In this document: positions 22,804 to 32,051 of the stretch, in pieces
How the letters are laid out: each line of letters opens with the position of its first letter
Numbering within the stretch: the first letter of the stretch is position 1
NCBI GenBank assembly: GCA_002091395.1
Contig: AP017914.1
Coordinates: 1 to 64,000, forward strand
DNA from: Candidatus Azobacteroides pseudotrichonymphae
GTDB lineage: Bacteria > Bacteroidota > Bacteroidia > Bacteroidales > Azobacteroidaceae
Direction: 5' to 3'
DNA length: 64,000 bases
Translations under genes and position numbers: made by a program
Notes under the pieces: generated by a model
Told to the model about the DNA's origin: nothing
Database searches by the model: none
Seen by the model: the letters and a program-made list of their open reading frames with translations, nothing else

Positions 22804-23370
22804 ATGTATAGAGAAATAAAAAAAGCGTGTGAAATTTTAAAAAAAGGCGGAATTATTCTTTATCCTACTGATACTATTTGGGGGATTGGTTGTGATGCTA
22901 CTAATGAGAATGCTGTGAATAAAATTTTTTTTATTAAAAAGCGATACAACACTAAGGCAATGTTAGTATTATTGGATTCTTTTACAAAATTACATAATTA
23001 TGTGCATGATTTTTCAATAAATACTTTTGATTTATTGAACTTTTATTGTGAAAAGCCATTGACAATTATTTATCCAGGAGCGAAAAATGTAGCACCTAAT
23101 TTAATCGCTCATGATGGTACTTTAGGAATTCGTGTAACAAAAGAAAGTTTTTCTAAACAATTGTGTTGTCAATTAAATAACCCTTTGGTTTCTACTTCTG
23201 CTAATATTAGCGGTTATCCTGCTCCAATTAATTTTTCAGAAATAAGTAATGAAATTATTCAATCGGTAGATCATGTAGTAGATTACAGAAAAAATGAAAT
23301 TAATTCAGCAACTTCATCTACTATTATTTCTTTAAAAGAAAAAAGATTAGCAAAAATCATACGAAAATAG
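22804..23370 (+). CDS. tsaC: Threonylcarbamoyl-AMP synthase (Sua5/YrdC family)
   Basis: 188-aa single YrdC domain. It makes threonylcarbamoyl-AMP from threonine, bicarbonate and ATP, the precursor of t6A37 in ANN-reading tRNAs. Seen: GGIILYPTDTIWGIGCDATN (about 15-34), IKKRYNTKAMLVLL and the STSANISGYPAP block near residue 137. It lacks the extra Sua5 domain, so it is of TsaC type. It pairs logically with mtaB (55.5 kb), which methylthiolates t6A. Third gene after metK and nadC. Confidence 0.93.
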   Translation: MYREIKKACEILKKGGIILYPTDTIWGIGCDATNENAVNKIFFIKKRYNTKAMLVLLDSFTKLHNYVHDFSINTFDLLNFYCEKPLTIIYPGAKNVAPNLIAHDGTLGIRVTKESFSKQLCCQLNNPLVSTSANISGYPAPINFSEISNEIIQSVDHVVDYRKNEINSATSSTIISLKEKRLAKIIRK

Positions 23371-23711
23371 TGAAAAATAATCGATTATTTATTTTTGTAT
23401 TATTTTACAATTTGTTGTTTTTTAATAAAAATAGAATAAAATGTACTATTTACATTTTATTTAAAAAAATTAAAAATGAAACTCGAAAATTAAAATTGTG
23501 TGAAAAATTTATAAATTTCCCCCTTTGATTTATTTTTTTTTGAATTATCTATCATGACATAATTGCAAAATTAAAAACTATGTAATTGCTAGTTTTATGC
23601 TAGGAGTATAAAATTTAAATAAAAATTGGTGATATTTTATAGCGCGTAGTCAGTACTAATTATTAGTTGATTAGTTTCTAATCAAATTTAGAGTTTAATG
23701 AGTACATGAAA
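23371..23711. other. Spacer between convergent genes
   Basis: 341 bp between tsaC and rsmG ends. It opens with a 16-base palindrome AAATAATCGATTATTT (23375-23390) followed by TTTTTG, a weak terminator candidate for tsaC. Nothing else recognised. Confidence 0.5.
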
Positions 23712-24341
23712 TTATACTGGCAGGTAAATTACTTTTTTCGTTTCAAAAAATTTTTCTTGAAAGAAATTGTTCAATTTGTATTCTACAACTTTTTTTTTGT
23801 ATGGTTTTAGTTCATTTTGTAAATCACCTCCTTTTAAACAAAGGAATCCGTTATGAATAGTATTCTTCTGGTTTTTACTAATATTTTTTTTTGTTAATGT
23901 TACTAATTTTTGTAAAGACATTGTTGCACGACTAACAATAAAATCAAACTGACCATTTTCGTGCTTTGCTTGTATACATTTACATTCAACGTTTTTCAAA
24001 TTAAGTGTATAAGCAATTTTTTTTACTACTCTTATTTTTTTTTTTATAGCATCTAAAAGAAGGAATTGAACATTTGGGAATAAGATGGCTAATGGTATAC
24101 CTGGGAATCCGCCACCTGTCCCAACATCTAATATTGTAGAATAATTACAAAAAGATACTACCTGAGCTATGCCTAAAGAATGTAATACATGTCTTTCATA
24201 TAAATTTTCTATGTCATTTCGTGAAATAAGATTAATTTTTTTATTCCAATTACTATATAAATCATATAATGTAAAAAATTGTAATTTTTGTTTATTAATA
24301 ATATGAGGAAAATATTTTATTAGATTTTTTTCAAAATTCAT
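23712..24341 (-). CDS. rsmG: 16S rRNA (guanine-527-N7)-methyltransferase
   Basis: 209-aa SAM-dependent methyltransferase that modifies G527 of 16S rRNA. The SAM motif ILDVGTGGGFPGIPLAI (about 69-85) is the GidB/RsmG signature, preceded by the conserved NLISRNDIENLYERHVLHSL block (about 37-56). The basic C-terminal part with FIVSRATMSLQKL and CLKGGDL is also typical. Full length. Runs toward tsaC with a 341-bp gap. Confidence 0.95.
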   Translation of the reverse strand: MNFEKNLIKYFPHIINKQKLQFFTLYDLYSNWNKKINLISRNDIENLYERHVLHSLGIAQVVSFCNYSTILDVGTGGGFPGIPLAILFPNVQFLLLDAIKKKIRVVKKIAYTLNLKNVECKCIQAKHENGQFDFIVSRATMSLQKLVTLTKKNISKNQKNTIHNGFLCLKGGDLQNELKPYKKKVVEYKLNNFFQEKFFETKKVIYLPV

Positions 24342-24853
24342 TTTCTGTTAATTTTTTATAAAAAATTTTTATTTGAAAATTATTTTAGATAATTTAGTCA
24401 TTTATAAGTAAATTTATATTTAGAAATACTTGCAATTCTTGCGTTGTAAAATACAATTTTTTTTTATTACTTTTCATATCGTGTGGGTATTATATTGCGG
24501 TGTGAATTTTCTATTATGGGTGATGTCTTTTATTAGTCAGCATGTTAGTTTTATATTTTGAAATTATTTTCGCATTTTCACTGTTTTAGGATTGTTGGAT
24601 CAATAGAAATGATTTTTTGATAAAAATGTAGTATAATTTTGATTTTTCATATGAAAAGTCATTTTTCATGAAATAAATGATGTGATGTTAATTAAAAATT
24701 AATTCTAATTATTGAAATTAAGATACACTCATAAAATTACAATAGCATGTATATTAGTAGTCAACTCTACTTTACTTACAAAAATTGGATATTCAAATCG
24801 ATATTGTAATTATTACCAAGAAACAAAAATGAACGTAACTAGACTGATAATTT
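24342..24853. other. Spacer without recognised gene
   Basis: 512 bp of AT-rich DNA upstream of both rsmG and a small membrane-protein frame. It contains a 14-base palindrome TTTTCATATGAAAA near 24645; no gene, RNA or consensus promoter recognised. Confidence 0.5.
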
Positions 24854-25024
24854 ATGAATAAAAAAATCCGAAGAAAAATACTTTATACTATTACAATAGT
24901 ATCATCTTTTTTGTCTATTATTTTTTTTATTTCTTTTGAGAAGCAAAGACCAATTATAAGTTTCATTGTCTTAAACCTTTTGTGTGTAATTGCTACGATG
25001 AGAGCTGTAAAAGACTACTTTTGA
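24854..25024 (+). CDS. Putative small membrane protein, 56 aa
   Basis: A short ATG-to-TGA frame whose translation begins with a basic stretch (MNKKIRRK), followed by two hydrophobic segments (about 9-26 and 33-48) separated by SFEKQRP, and ends in MRAVKDYF. The layout, two helices with positive flanks, looks like a genuine small inner-membrane protein rather than a chance frame, but I do not recognise a family. It converges on the lipoprotein gene, with an inverted repeat between them that could terminate both. Confidence 0.4.
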   Translation: MNKKIRRKILYTITIVSSFLSIIFFISFEKQRPIISFIVLNLLCVIATMRAVKDYF

Positions 25025-25061
25025 GGCAAGTGTATAAAATCAACTCTGATTTTTTTTAGAA

Positions 25062-25113
25062 AAACACAAAAACTAGAAATTAAAGATTATATCATACTTC
25101 AGTTTTTGTGTTT
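25062..25113. terminator. Inverted repeat between convergent genes
   Basis: AAACACAAAAACT (25062-25074) and AGTTTTTGTGTTT (25101-25113), perfect 13-bp arms with a 26-base loop, in the gap between the small membrane frame and the lipoprotein gene. A bidirectional terminator is plausible from position. Confidence 0.45.
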
Positions 25114-25134
25114 AACAATTAATTTAAAGCCAAT

Positions 25135-25365
25135 TTACTTTTCAGTGGCATCCTTTTGTGTTGAATCTTGACTACTTTCTACATGTTCCTGGTCAGAAGC
25201 CTTACTATCTTGGTCAGAAGCCTTATTATCTTGGTCATCTGAACTAGCAGGTCCTCCATTAGAATTTTCATTTTCGATAGGATGATCCGAATTCTGTGAT
25301 GAATTTTTACAAGATCCAAAACAAATAACTGAAAAGAAAACTGCAAATAGTGCTAATTTTTTCAT
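25135..25365 (-). CDS. Small putative lipoprotein
   Basis: 76 aa. The N terminus is a lipoprotein signal: MKKLALFAVFFSVICFGSC, with cleavage expected before Cys19. The remainder is low-complexity and acidic (Ser, Asp, Gln, Asn, Glu) with an in-protein repeat around ASDQDSKASDQ produced by a 21-bp tandem repeat. Nothing suggests an enzyme; such short hydrophilic lipoproteins are probably envelope spacers. I recognise no family. Confidence 0.65.
   Translation of the reverse strand: MKKLALFAVFFSVICFGSCKNSSQNSDHPIENENSNGGPASSDDQDNKASDQDSKASDQEHVESSQDSTQKDATEK
25190..25231. repeat. 21-bp tandem repeat in the lipoprotein gene
   Basis: Two copies (25190-25210 and 25211-25231) that differ at one base, plus a partial third starting at 25232. 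In frame: each adds seven residues (pattern ASDQDxK). Confidence 0.85.
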
Positions 25366-25476
25366 TTTTTAATGATTATAAAGTAACTTAAAGAACGACA
25401 CTCAAATTCTCATTATAGAAAATCTCTGGTTGCGAAGATAAGATATTTTTTTGTATAGTGTATCATTTTTATTGAA

Positions 25477-25484
25477 TAATTTTG
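25477..25484 (+). promoter_or_regulatory. -7 promoter element upstream of ugd
   Basis: TAATTTTG fits TAnnTTTG and lies 45 bases before the ugd start. The nearest TTG upstream (25451) is 23 bases away, slightly longer than the 18-20 seen at the other promoters here. Confidence 0.4.
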
Positions 25485-25528
25485 TTCAGTAAAATTAAAA
25501 ACATTTTTGGTTAAATATATTTTTTAAA

Positions 25529-26839
25529 ATGAATATTGTAATTATTGGAACAGGGTATGTTGGGTTGGTAACAGGAAGTTGTTTTTCAGAAATGGGTATT
25601 AATGTGTCTTGTGTAGATACGGATAAAATTAAAATACAAAAACTTAATAATGGAATTATTCCAATTTATGAGCCAGGCTTGGAAGAATTAGTTAAAAAAA
25701 ATTATAAGGCAAAACGGTTAAATTTTACAACTGATTTGAAAAATTGTTTAAAAAATGAAGTAAAAATAATTTTTATTGCCGTAGAAACTCCACCTGATAA
25801 ATTTGGTAATGCTGATTTACATTCAATATTAAGCGTAGCACGTACTATAGGGGAAAATATAAATAATTATGTTTTAGTAGTTATTAAAAGTACTGTTCCA
25901 GTAGGAACTTCTAGAGATATAAAAATAATTATCCAAAATGAATTAGATAATAGACGTGTAAATATTCTTTTTGATGTAGCAGTTAATCCTGAATTTCTGA
26001 AAGAAGGGTCTGCTATAAAAGATTTCATGAGTCCAGATAGAATAGTGATTGGAGTAGAAAATGGTACAGCAAGAAAAATAATAGATAAATTGTATAAACC
26101 ATTTACATTGAATTGTTATCGAATGATTTATACTGATATTTTTTCAGCAGAAATGATTAAATACGCAACTAATGCCATGTTAGCAACACGCATTTCATTT
26201 ATGAATGATATTGCCAACTTATGTAGTTTGGTTGGTGCAGATATAGATATGGTTCGTAGTGGTATTGGATTTGATTCTCGTATAGGAACCAAATTTTTGT
26301 ACCCTGGTTGTGGGTATGGAGGTAGTTGTTTTTCAAAAGATATAAAAGCTTTAATTCAAATAGGTAAGAAAAGTGGTTATTCTATGCAAATACTACAGGC
26401 TGTAGAAAATGTTAATAAGAAACAAAAAACAATACTTTTTGATAAACTTATACGTATATTTAAAAATGACTTAAAAGGAAAAATTATAACTCTTTGGGGA
26501 TTATCTTTCAAACCAAATACAAATGATATACGTGAAGCTCCATCTTTAGCAATCATCAATTTGCTACTAAAAAAAGGAGTAATATTGCAAGTATATGATC
26601 CTGTTGCTATGAATGAAGTAAAAAAAAAATTTGGTAATGAATTACGTTATTTTGAAAACATGTATGATGCTGTCAATGATGCTAGTGCTTTATTGTTATT
26701 AACAGAATGGAAAGAATTTCGTTTGCCTTGTTTTAAATTATTAAAAAAAATGATGCGTCATGCTATTATTCTTGATGGAAGAAATATTTATGATAAAAAA
26801 GAAATGCAATTAAATGGATTTACGTATATACATATATAA
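25529..26839 (+). CDS. ugd: UDP-glucose 6-dehydrogenase
   Basis: Oxidises UDP-glucose to UDP-glucuronate with two NAD+, supplying uronic acids for surface polysaccharides. 436 aa, normal. Seen: N-terminal dinucleotide fold GTGYVGLVTGSCFSEMG (7-23), the VAVNPEFLKEGSAIKDF block (about 150-166), central helix EMIKYATNAMLATRISF and the catalytic cysteine Cys267 in GYGGSCFSKD, then a C-terminal UDP-binding domain with LWGLSFKPNTNDIREAPS. It stands alone; no nearby glycan cluster. Confidence 0.96.
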   Translation: MNIVIIGTGYVGLVTGSCFSEMGINVSCVDTDKIKIQKLNNGIIPIYEPGLEELVKKNYKAKRLNFTTDLKNCLKNEVKIIFIAVETPPDKFGNADLHSILSVARTIGENINNYVLVVIKSTVPVGTSRDIKIIIQNELDNRRVNILFDVAVNPEFLKEGSAIKDFMSPDRIVIGVENGTARKIIDKLYKPFTLNCYRMIYTDIFSAEMIKYATNAMLATRISFMNDIANLCSLVGADIDMVRSGIGFDSRIGTKFLYPGCGYGGSCFSKDIKALIQIGKKSGYSMQILQAVENVNKKQKTILFDKLIRIFKNDLKGKIITLWGLSFKPNTNDIREAPSLAIINLLLKKGVILQVYDPVAMNEVKKKFGNELRYFENMYDAVNDASALLLLTEWKEFRLPCFKLLKKMMRHAIILDGRNIYDKKEMQLNGFTYIHI

Positions 26840-27806
26840 ATAAACAGAGATCTAACTTATGATTGAACTAATCATATATACTATAATATAATCAATTAAA
26901 TAATCTTTATATATGATGCCGTAATTATATTTAATTTCAGAAGTGAAATTGTATAACGTTAATTAATTATAATCATGCCAAGTTTAGTCATGTGAATCAT
27001 ATGTATTAAATGTTTTACATTTATTAAGTTAAATTTTCATTTAAATAGTAAGTGATTGTAAGTGTTTAATGTCATTTATTAAAAATTTATAGATAATATT
27101 AATAGTACAAACCTAGTTTAGGAATTATGTTTTGTGTAAATTTTTAAAAACCAGTTATTAATTATAATTATAGTGATTATAAGCTTAAGTAGTGTTAGTA
27201 GTAAAATTTGTTTTTCTTACAAGCTATAACATTATGTTTTAACGTGTTTTATTAAAAAATATAAAGTACTATATTTTATGATTATTACGGTTTTAATATT
27301 AATTTTTAATCATTATTGACAACGAGTATATTAATGAACAATGAATGTACTTTTTTAGTTAAAAACTATAAAAAAATTTTTACTTTCATTTTCATTAATT
27401 TTTGTTTGAGATTTATCATATTTTCTAATAGTATTTTTAATTTGAATAACCTTGATAGGCTTTTGAAGCCATTTTTTTTGCTATAAATTCTAAGTAATTG
27501 TTTTATTTATTTAGAAAAAATTTAAATTTATTTGTAGTTTATGTTTTTTTATATAACATAAGATTGACTAAATTGTCGGTATTGTTTTCTTAATTTGTTT
27601 TTAAATTAGTTCATTATTGTATTCAACTTGTATTAATTGTTGTTTTGATATTTTTAATATTGCTTTGTAAGCAAGTTTATAAAATTTATGTAAAAAATTA
27701 AATTTAATTAAATGTGGAATCTTTATAGTTAATTTTTGAATTAAGTAAGTTTTGTTTTATTTTTTGTAAAATAAATATTACGAATCATATATATAAATAA
27801 TTTTAT
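26840..27806. other. Spacer between convergent genes
   Basis: 967 bp of extremely AT-rich DNA. A 10-bp inverted repeat (26871-26880 with 26908-26917) just after ugd is a weak terminator candidate. No gene, remnant or RNA recognised. Confidence 0.6.
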
Positions 27807-28589
27807 TTATAAAAAAGTGAACGAATCTGCATCTTTCCATACACAAAATTCATTTCTAAATTTTTGCAATTCGCTTTTATTTAATGTAGATGTAAGAATA
27901 GATTCTTGATTTGGTTTTGCTTGCAAAATGGTTTCTCCTTTGAAATTTAAGAGCATGGAATCACCTTGGTATAAGATATTGTTGTTGTCATATCCAATTC
28001 GATTTACTCCGCAGGTATAACATAAATTTTCAATAGCTCTTGCTTTTAGTAAAATTTTCCATGCGTTATAGCGAATTTTTGGCCAATTCGCTATACAAAG
28101 TAAAAGATCATATTCATTATTTTTGTTTCTAGTCCAAACCGGAAATCTTAGGTCATAGCAAATAATTAATCGAATATTCCAATTTTTGTAATGAATAATT
28201 GTATAACTTTTTCCTGGAATAAGAAATTTATTTTCTTCACCTATACTGAAAAGATGTTTTTTGTCAGAAAAATAAATTTCTCCTTTCGCAGTTGCAAAAA
28301 ATCCTCTGTTAAATAGATTATTATATTCATTTCTTGCTAGAAAACTTCCAGAGATAGCAAAATCAAATTCTTTTGCCCAATTTAAAATTGATTGCATTGT
28401 TTCATCTGTATTAGTTTCTGACAAGTGTGGTTTTTTAATAGAAAATCCTGTAGTAAACATTTCTGGAAGTATAACTAAATCAGATTTTCCTTTTAATTGG
28501 GAAATTAAATAAAAAAATTTTTTTATATTTTTCTCTTTGTTTTCACAAATAATTTCAGATTGAATAATACTAATGCGAATGCTATTCAT
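27807..28589 (-). CDS. Nitrilase-superfamily amidohydrolase, omega-amidase-like
   Basis: 260-aa carbon-nitrogen hydrolase. The Glu-Lys-Cys triad is complete: Glu43 in ILPEMFTTGFS, Lys110 in FSDKKHLFS and Cys144 in IICYDLRFPVW. The overall length and the EMFTTGF and CYDLRFP forms resemble YafV-type omega-amidases, which hydrolyse alpha-ketoglutaramate or alpha-ketosuccinamate as metabolite repair after glutamine or asparagine transamination. That substrate is inferred from family resemblance. It is isolated, with almost 1 kb empty DNA downstream and 1.5 kb upstream. Confidence 0.88.
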   Translation of the reverse strand: MNSIRISIIQSEIICENKEKNIKKFFYLISQLKGKSDLVILPEMFTTGFSIKKPHLSETNTDETMQSILNWAKEFDFAISGSFLARNEYNNLFNRGFFATAKGEIYFSDKKHLFSIGEENKFLIPGKSYTIIHYKNWNIRLIICYDLRFPVWTRNKNNEYDLLLCIANWPKIRYNAWKILLKARAIENLCYTCGVNRIGYDNNNILYQGDSMLLNFKGETILQAKPNQESILTSTLNKSELQKFRNEFCVWKDADSFTFL

Positions 28590-30062
28590 AATAAATTAAT
28601 ATACATTAGTTATGTAGATAAATTGTTTTTAATTTGGTTTGTTTTTTTGTTGTAGCTTTTATATATATGTTGTAATATTGTTTTATGAAAAATTTTAGTG
28701 TGAAATTATTTTTTCATAAAATTTGAATTGATCTAAATTGATTTTCAATTTTTTTGTTAAAAAAAGTAATATTCAAATATATTGTATTTAATTAATTTAA
28801 TAGTTATAAAAAAATGATAGATAAATATTATTAATAGTTATAGATTTGGTCAATGTAAAATTGCTTATTATTAGATAATTAGTGAAATAAAAAATAAATT
28901 TTTTAATCAAATATAGTTTAATAATATTCCGATATCACTAACTGTATTTACAGAAATAATATTTCGCAAACGAAAAAATAAATTGATGCTTTAATTTTTT
29001 TTGATTTATGATTATTAAAAATAAGTTATTTATTTGTTTAGTATTATTGGTCCAATAATATTCGGACAAGGGTGTTTGTTATTATCATTTAATCAGTGGA
29101 AATGTATTCATATAAAATTAGCAATTCTGAATTTAACTAGTTGATCGAATAAAAACGTATCGATATATGTTCATCAAATGATAAAATTGTGAAGATAGAC
29201 TGTTTTTCACAAAAAAATATTGAATAAATTAAATAAATAGTAAGCAAGAATAATTTGATTTTTCTTACATTTTCTATACAGCACAGTGCCATAATGAAAT
29301 CCAAATGGTACTATTTGTTTGCAAATACATTTTGTCTATAGTACAAAATGATTATTTTGGTAAATAGGTTCAATTTTTTATATTCTAAATATTTTTACCT
29401 GTGATGCGTTTTTATAAAATAATACTTAGCTTCGTAGTGTACTAAATTGGATTGTCTGTAGTTATATATAATATAACTAATTAATGTAAATTTAATGGTT
29501 TCGTTATTATTTAGAAGTGTTAATTTTTCTCTTTTGTTTATTCCACAATTAAGTATTTATTAAAATAATATAGTCTATATATTTGTTTGAATTTTTACTA
29601 TTGTTTCTGTATGATACAATACAATAGTTTTTTGAGAAATACTACAGTTAATAAAAAAAATCTGTTTGACAAATTAACAAGTTTACTATGCATTATTTGT
29701 GTTTTTTTCATTTAAAAATCAATAATTTTATCCAATTATTGATTTTTGTATGGTTGAAATGTTGTTGATAGTGGAATTTTTGAAAATTTGATATTGTGAA
29801 CGTATTTATTGAAAATCAACTATCCTAATAGTTTTTTAATTGTTTGAATAAATAAATAATTTCACCGTCAACTAGCTTTCTATTTATACTAGTAATATTT
29901 TTCAGTTCCATTTTTGCCAATTACAGTCCATATTTCATTTTTATTAATTTTCTATGGAAAAGAGTATAAAAAAGATAATTTATCAGTGCTAGAGATTTTT
30001 TAAAAAGCTACTTTTATAAGTAAAATGTTTAATGTTATTGAAATTTTTAGCAATCAGGTGAT
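28590..30062. other. Long spacer without recognised gene
   Basis: 1,473 bp, the largest empty stretch here. No frame of useful length on either strand. Small inverted repeats occur (TATTATTGG/CCAATAATA at 29042-29060; a 14-bp one at 29714-29747). Possibly the remains of decayed genes, but nothing identifiable is left. Confidence 0.6.
29714..29747. repeat. 14-bp inverted repeat in spacer
   Basis: AAAAATCAATAATT (29714-29727) and AATTATTGATTTTT (29734-29747), perfect, 6-base loop. It has the A-stem-T form of a bidirectional terminator and lies about 315 bases beyond the 3' end of trmB. Confidence 0.6.
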
Positions 30063-30764
30063 TTAAATATCTATTCCAGATTTTGGTTCAAAGTATATTT
30101 CTTTTTTTTGTAAAAAAAAAGAAATATACTTGATTTTCAATCCTTTATTGAGCCATTGTTGTTCATAAAAAGTTTTAATGGTAAGTATTTTATCTGTTTG
30201 ATAATTTTTATATAAGTCATTTGTTTGAAACAGAATTCTGAAGTTATTAGCTTCTATAATTTTACGAGTATAATTGAATAAAAAATCGCTATCTGTTTTT
30301 AGATGAATGATTCCATTATTTATTAAAATATTGCTGTAGTATTTTATAAAACGGGCAGATATTAGTCTTTTGTTTATTTTTTTTATTTGTGGATCTGGAA
30401 ATGGTATCCAAATTTCAGATATTTTATTTTGTATGAAAAAATGATTAATAATGTCTATATTGGTACGCAAAAATGCTACGTTATTTAAGTGTTCCATTAA
30501 TGCTTGCTTAGCTCCTGAATAAATTCTTGCTCCTTTTATGTCTACTCCTACAAAATTTTTGTTTGGAAATAATCTTGCTAAATTGGTTGTATATTCACCT
30601 TTTCCACAACCAAGCTCGAGGATGAGCGGGTTATCGTTCTGTGGAAATAGATTAGATAATTTATTTTTTATTTTGATTTTTTTTTTTAAAACTGTGTAAG
30701 GACATTGAAAAACATTTGAAAATTTCTCTATTTCTTTAAATTTTTGTAATTTGGTCTTTCTCAT
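30063..30764 (-). CDS. trmB: tRNA (guanine-46-N7)-methyltransferase
   Basis: 233-aa SAM-dependent enzyme forming m7G46 in tRNA. Seen: the SAM motif LILELGCGKGEYTTNLARLF (about 47-66), FVGVDIKGARIYSGAK and the IWIPFPDPQIKKINKRL block that carries the family's FPDPW-like signature. Full length. A 19-bp perfect hairpin lies in the last 25 codons, including an A/T homopolymer run that encodes FFLQKKE. Isolated gene between large spacers. Confidence 0.94.
   Translation of the reverse strand: MRKTKLQKFKEIEKFSNVFQCPYTVLKKKIKIKNKLSNLFPQNDNPLILELGCGKGEYTTNLARLFPNKNFVGVDIKGARIYSGAKQALMEHLNNVAFLRTNIDIINHFFIQNKISEIWIPFPDPQIKKINKRLISARFIKYYSNILINNGIIHLKTDSDFLFNYTRKIIEANNFRILFQTNDLYKNYQTDKILTIKTFYEQQWLNKGLKIKYISFFLQKKEIYFEPKSGIDI
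30091..30131. repeat. 19-bp perfect hairpin in the trmB 3' coding end
   Basis: AAGTATATTTC plus eight T (30091-30109), a 3-base loop, then the exact complement (30113-30131). Coding for the trmB C terminus. The homopolymer part makes chance pairing easier than at the other palindromes. Confidence 0.85.
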
Positions 30765-31103
30765 TAATTTATGATTATAAAGTTGCTTGAATAATTTTTA
30801 TAATTACAAATTTTATATTATGTCGTATTCGATGTGTTGTGCCTTTAATAATTGTTGTAGTAATAAATGAAAAAATTGTAAATAGCTTTGTTTAATAGAA
30901 TACTGTGGTTGTTTCATTTTTTTATTTAAAATGTTACTGAGCGGTTTGTTTAATGATTGATAAAAAATTTGTACTAAATGTTAAATATTTGTAGTGAGTA
31001 AATTTTTAGTTCTAGATTAAAATTTAGTTTTTAATTTTGTCAGTGATATGGAAAAATTTATGTTTGTAAATCGATCCTTTACTTATTTTTAGTGTTTTAG
31101 CTG
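30765..31103. other. Spacer without recognised gene
   Basis: 339 bp between trmB and tRNA-Met (both minus strand). AT-rich, nothing recognised. Confidence 0.5.
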
Positions 31104-31177
31104 TGGTCCCACCAGGGGTTGAACCTGGGACTCCCTGATTATGAGTCAGGTGCTCTAACCTACTGAGCTATAGGACC
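31104..31177 (-). tRNA. tRNA with CAU anticodon, probably elongator Met
   Basis: Acceptor GGTCCTA/TGGGACC, anticodon stem CCTGA/TCAGG around CTCATAA, T stem CCAGG/CCTGG. The G1-C72 pair and the lack of three G-C pairs in the anticodon stem exclude the initiator. A lysidine-modified tRNA-Ile(CAU) cannot be excluded by sequence alone. Confidence 0.88.
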
Positions 31178-31192
31178 TGGTTAAGACGTTTT

Positions 31193-31223
31193 CAAAATTA
31201 CAATTTTTATTGAAATAATTCAA
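31193..31223 (-). promoter_or_regulatory. Promoter for tRNA-Met
   Basis: On the minus strand: TTG (31223-31221), 20 bases, TAATTTTG (31200-31193). It matches the Bacteroidetes consensus and ends 15 bases before the tRNA. Confidence 0.55.
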
Positions 31224-31305
31224 AAAATATCTAAAATTGATTGGTTTTAAATTTTTAATTTGCGAGATTTTCTGTTTGTAAGTATTGTACAATAAAAAAA
31301 TAATG

Positions 31306-31998
31306 ATGAATATTGCATTAATAGGTTATGGCAAAATGGGGCATGAAATAGAAAAAATAGCACTTGAACGTGGACATTGTATTACATCAATCATAGATAC
31401 AAAAAATCAGAGAGATTTTAATTCTGATAATTTTATTCATTATACTGATGTTGCAATTGAATTTACTTGTCCGAAATCAGCATTTAACAATTATATGAAA
31501 TGTTTTGAAAGAAATATTCCTGTTGTAACAGGGACTACTGGTTGGTTACAGAATATTTGGAAAATTAAAAAAGAATGTCTAGAAAATAAAAAAACATTTT
31601 TCTATGCTTCTAATTATAGTATTGGTGTTAATTTATTTTTTGCTGTTAACAAATTTTTTGCAAAATTGATGAATACTTTTAATCAGTATGATGTACTTGT
31701 AGAGGAAGTTCATCACATTAAAAAGTTAGATACGCCAAGTGGTACGGCTATCACGTTAGCAGAAGGAATAGTAAAAAATATTGAACGCAAATCTTTTTCT
31801 AATTTACCTATTCGTTCTAAACGAATAGGTAAATTCCCTGGGATTCACACAGTTATTTATGAATCTGAGTCTGATATTATTACTATTAGACACAATGCAA
31901 AAAATAGGAGGGGATTTGCTTTTGGAGCAATTTTAGCAGCTGAGTATACACAAAAAAAAACTGGATTTTTAAGTATGGATGATTTGTTAAAGTTATAA
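31306..31998 (+). CDS. dapB: 4-hydroxy-tetrahydrodipicolinate reductase
   Basis: Second committed step of the diaminopimelate/lysine pathway; works with DapF at 5.5 kb. Start chosen at the second of two adjacent ATGs (31306), giving MNIALIGYGKMG, 230 aa. Seen: NAD(P)-binding GYGKMG, the TGTTGW turn (about 78), ASNYSIGVNLFF and the substrate-binding EEVHHIKKLDTPSGTAI (about 135-151). A 16-bp perfect inverted repeat lies in frame around residues 166-177, in a stretch that is variable in the family. lepB follows after 53 bases, then the WbqC-family gene; this gene order is common in Bacteroidetes. Confidence 0.96.
   Translation: MNIALIGYGKMGHEIEKIALERGHCITSIIDTKNQRDFNSDNFIHYTDVAIEFTCPKSAFNNYMKCFERNIPVVTGTTGWLQNIWKIKKECLENKKTFFYASNYSIGVNLFFAVNKFFAKLMNTFNQYDVLVEEVHHIKKLDTPSGTAITLAEGIVKNIERKSFSNLPIRSKRIGKFPGIHTVIYESESDIITIRHNAKNRRGFAFGAILAAEYTQKKTGFLSMDDLLKL
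31801..31835. repeat. 16-bp perfect inverted repeat inside dapB
   Basis: AATTTACCTATTCGTT (31801-31816), loop CTA, AACGAATAGGTAAATT (31820-31835). Fully coding. Confidence 0.92.
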
Positions 31999-32051
31999 CT
32001 GTTAAAAGTGTGCATTTATATTGACTGAAATATTTTTTGTGAAATTAGAAA

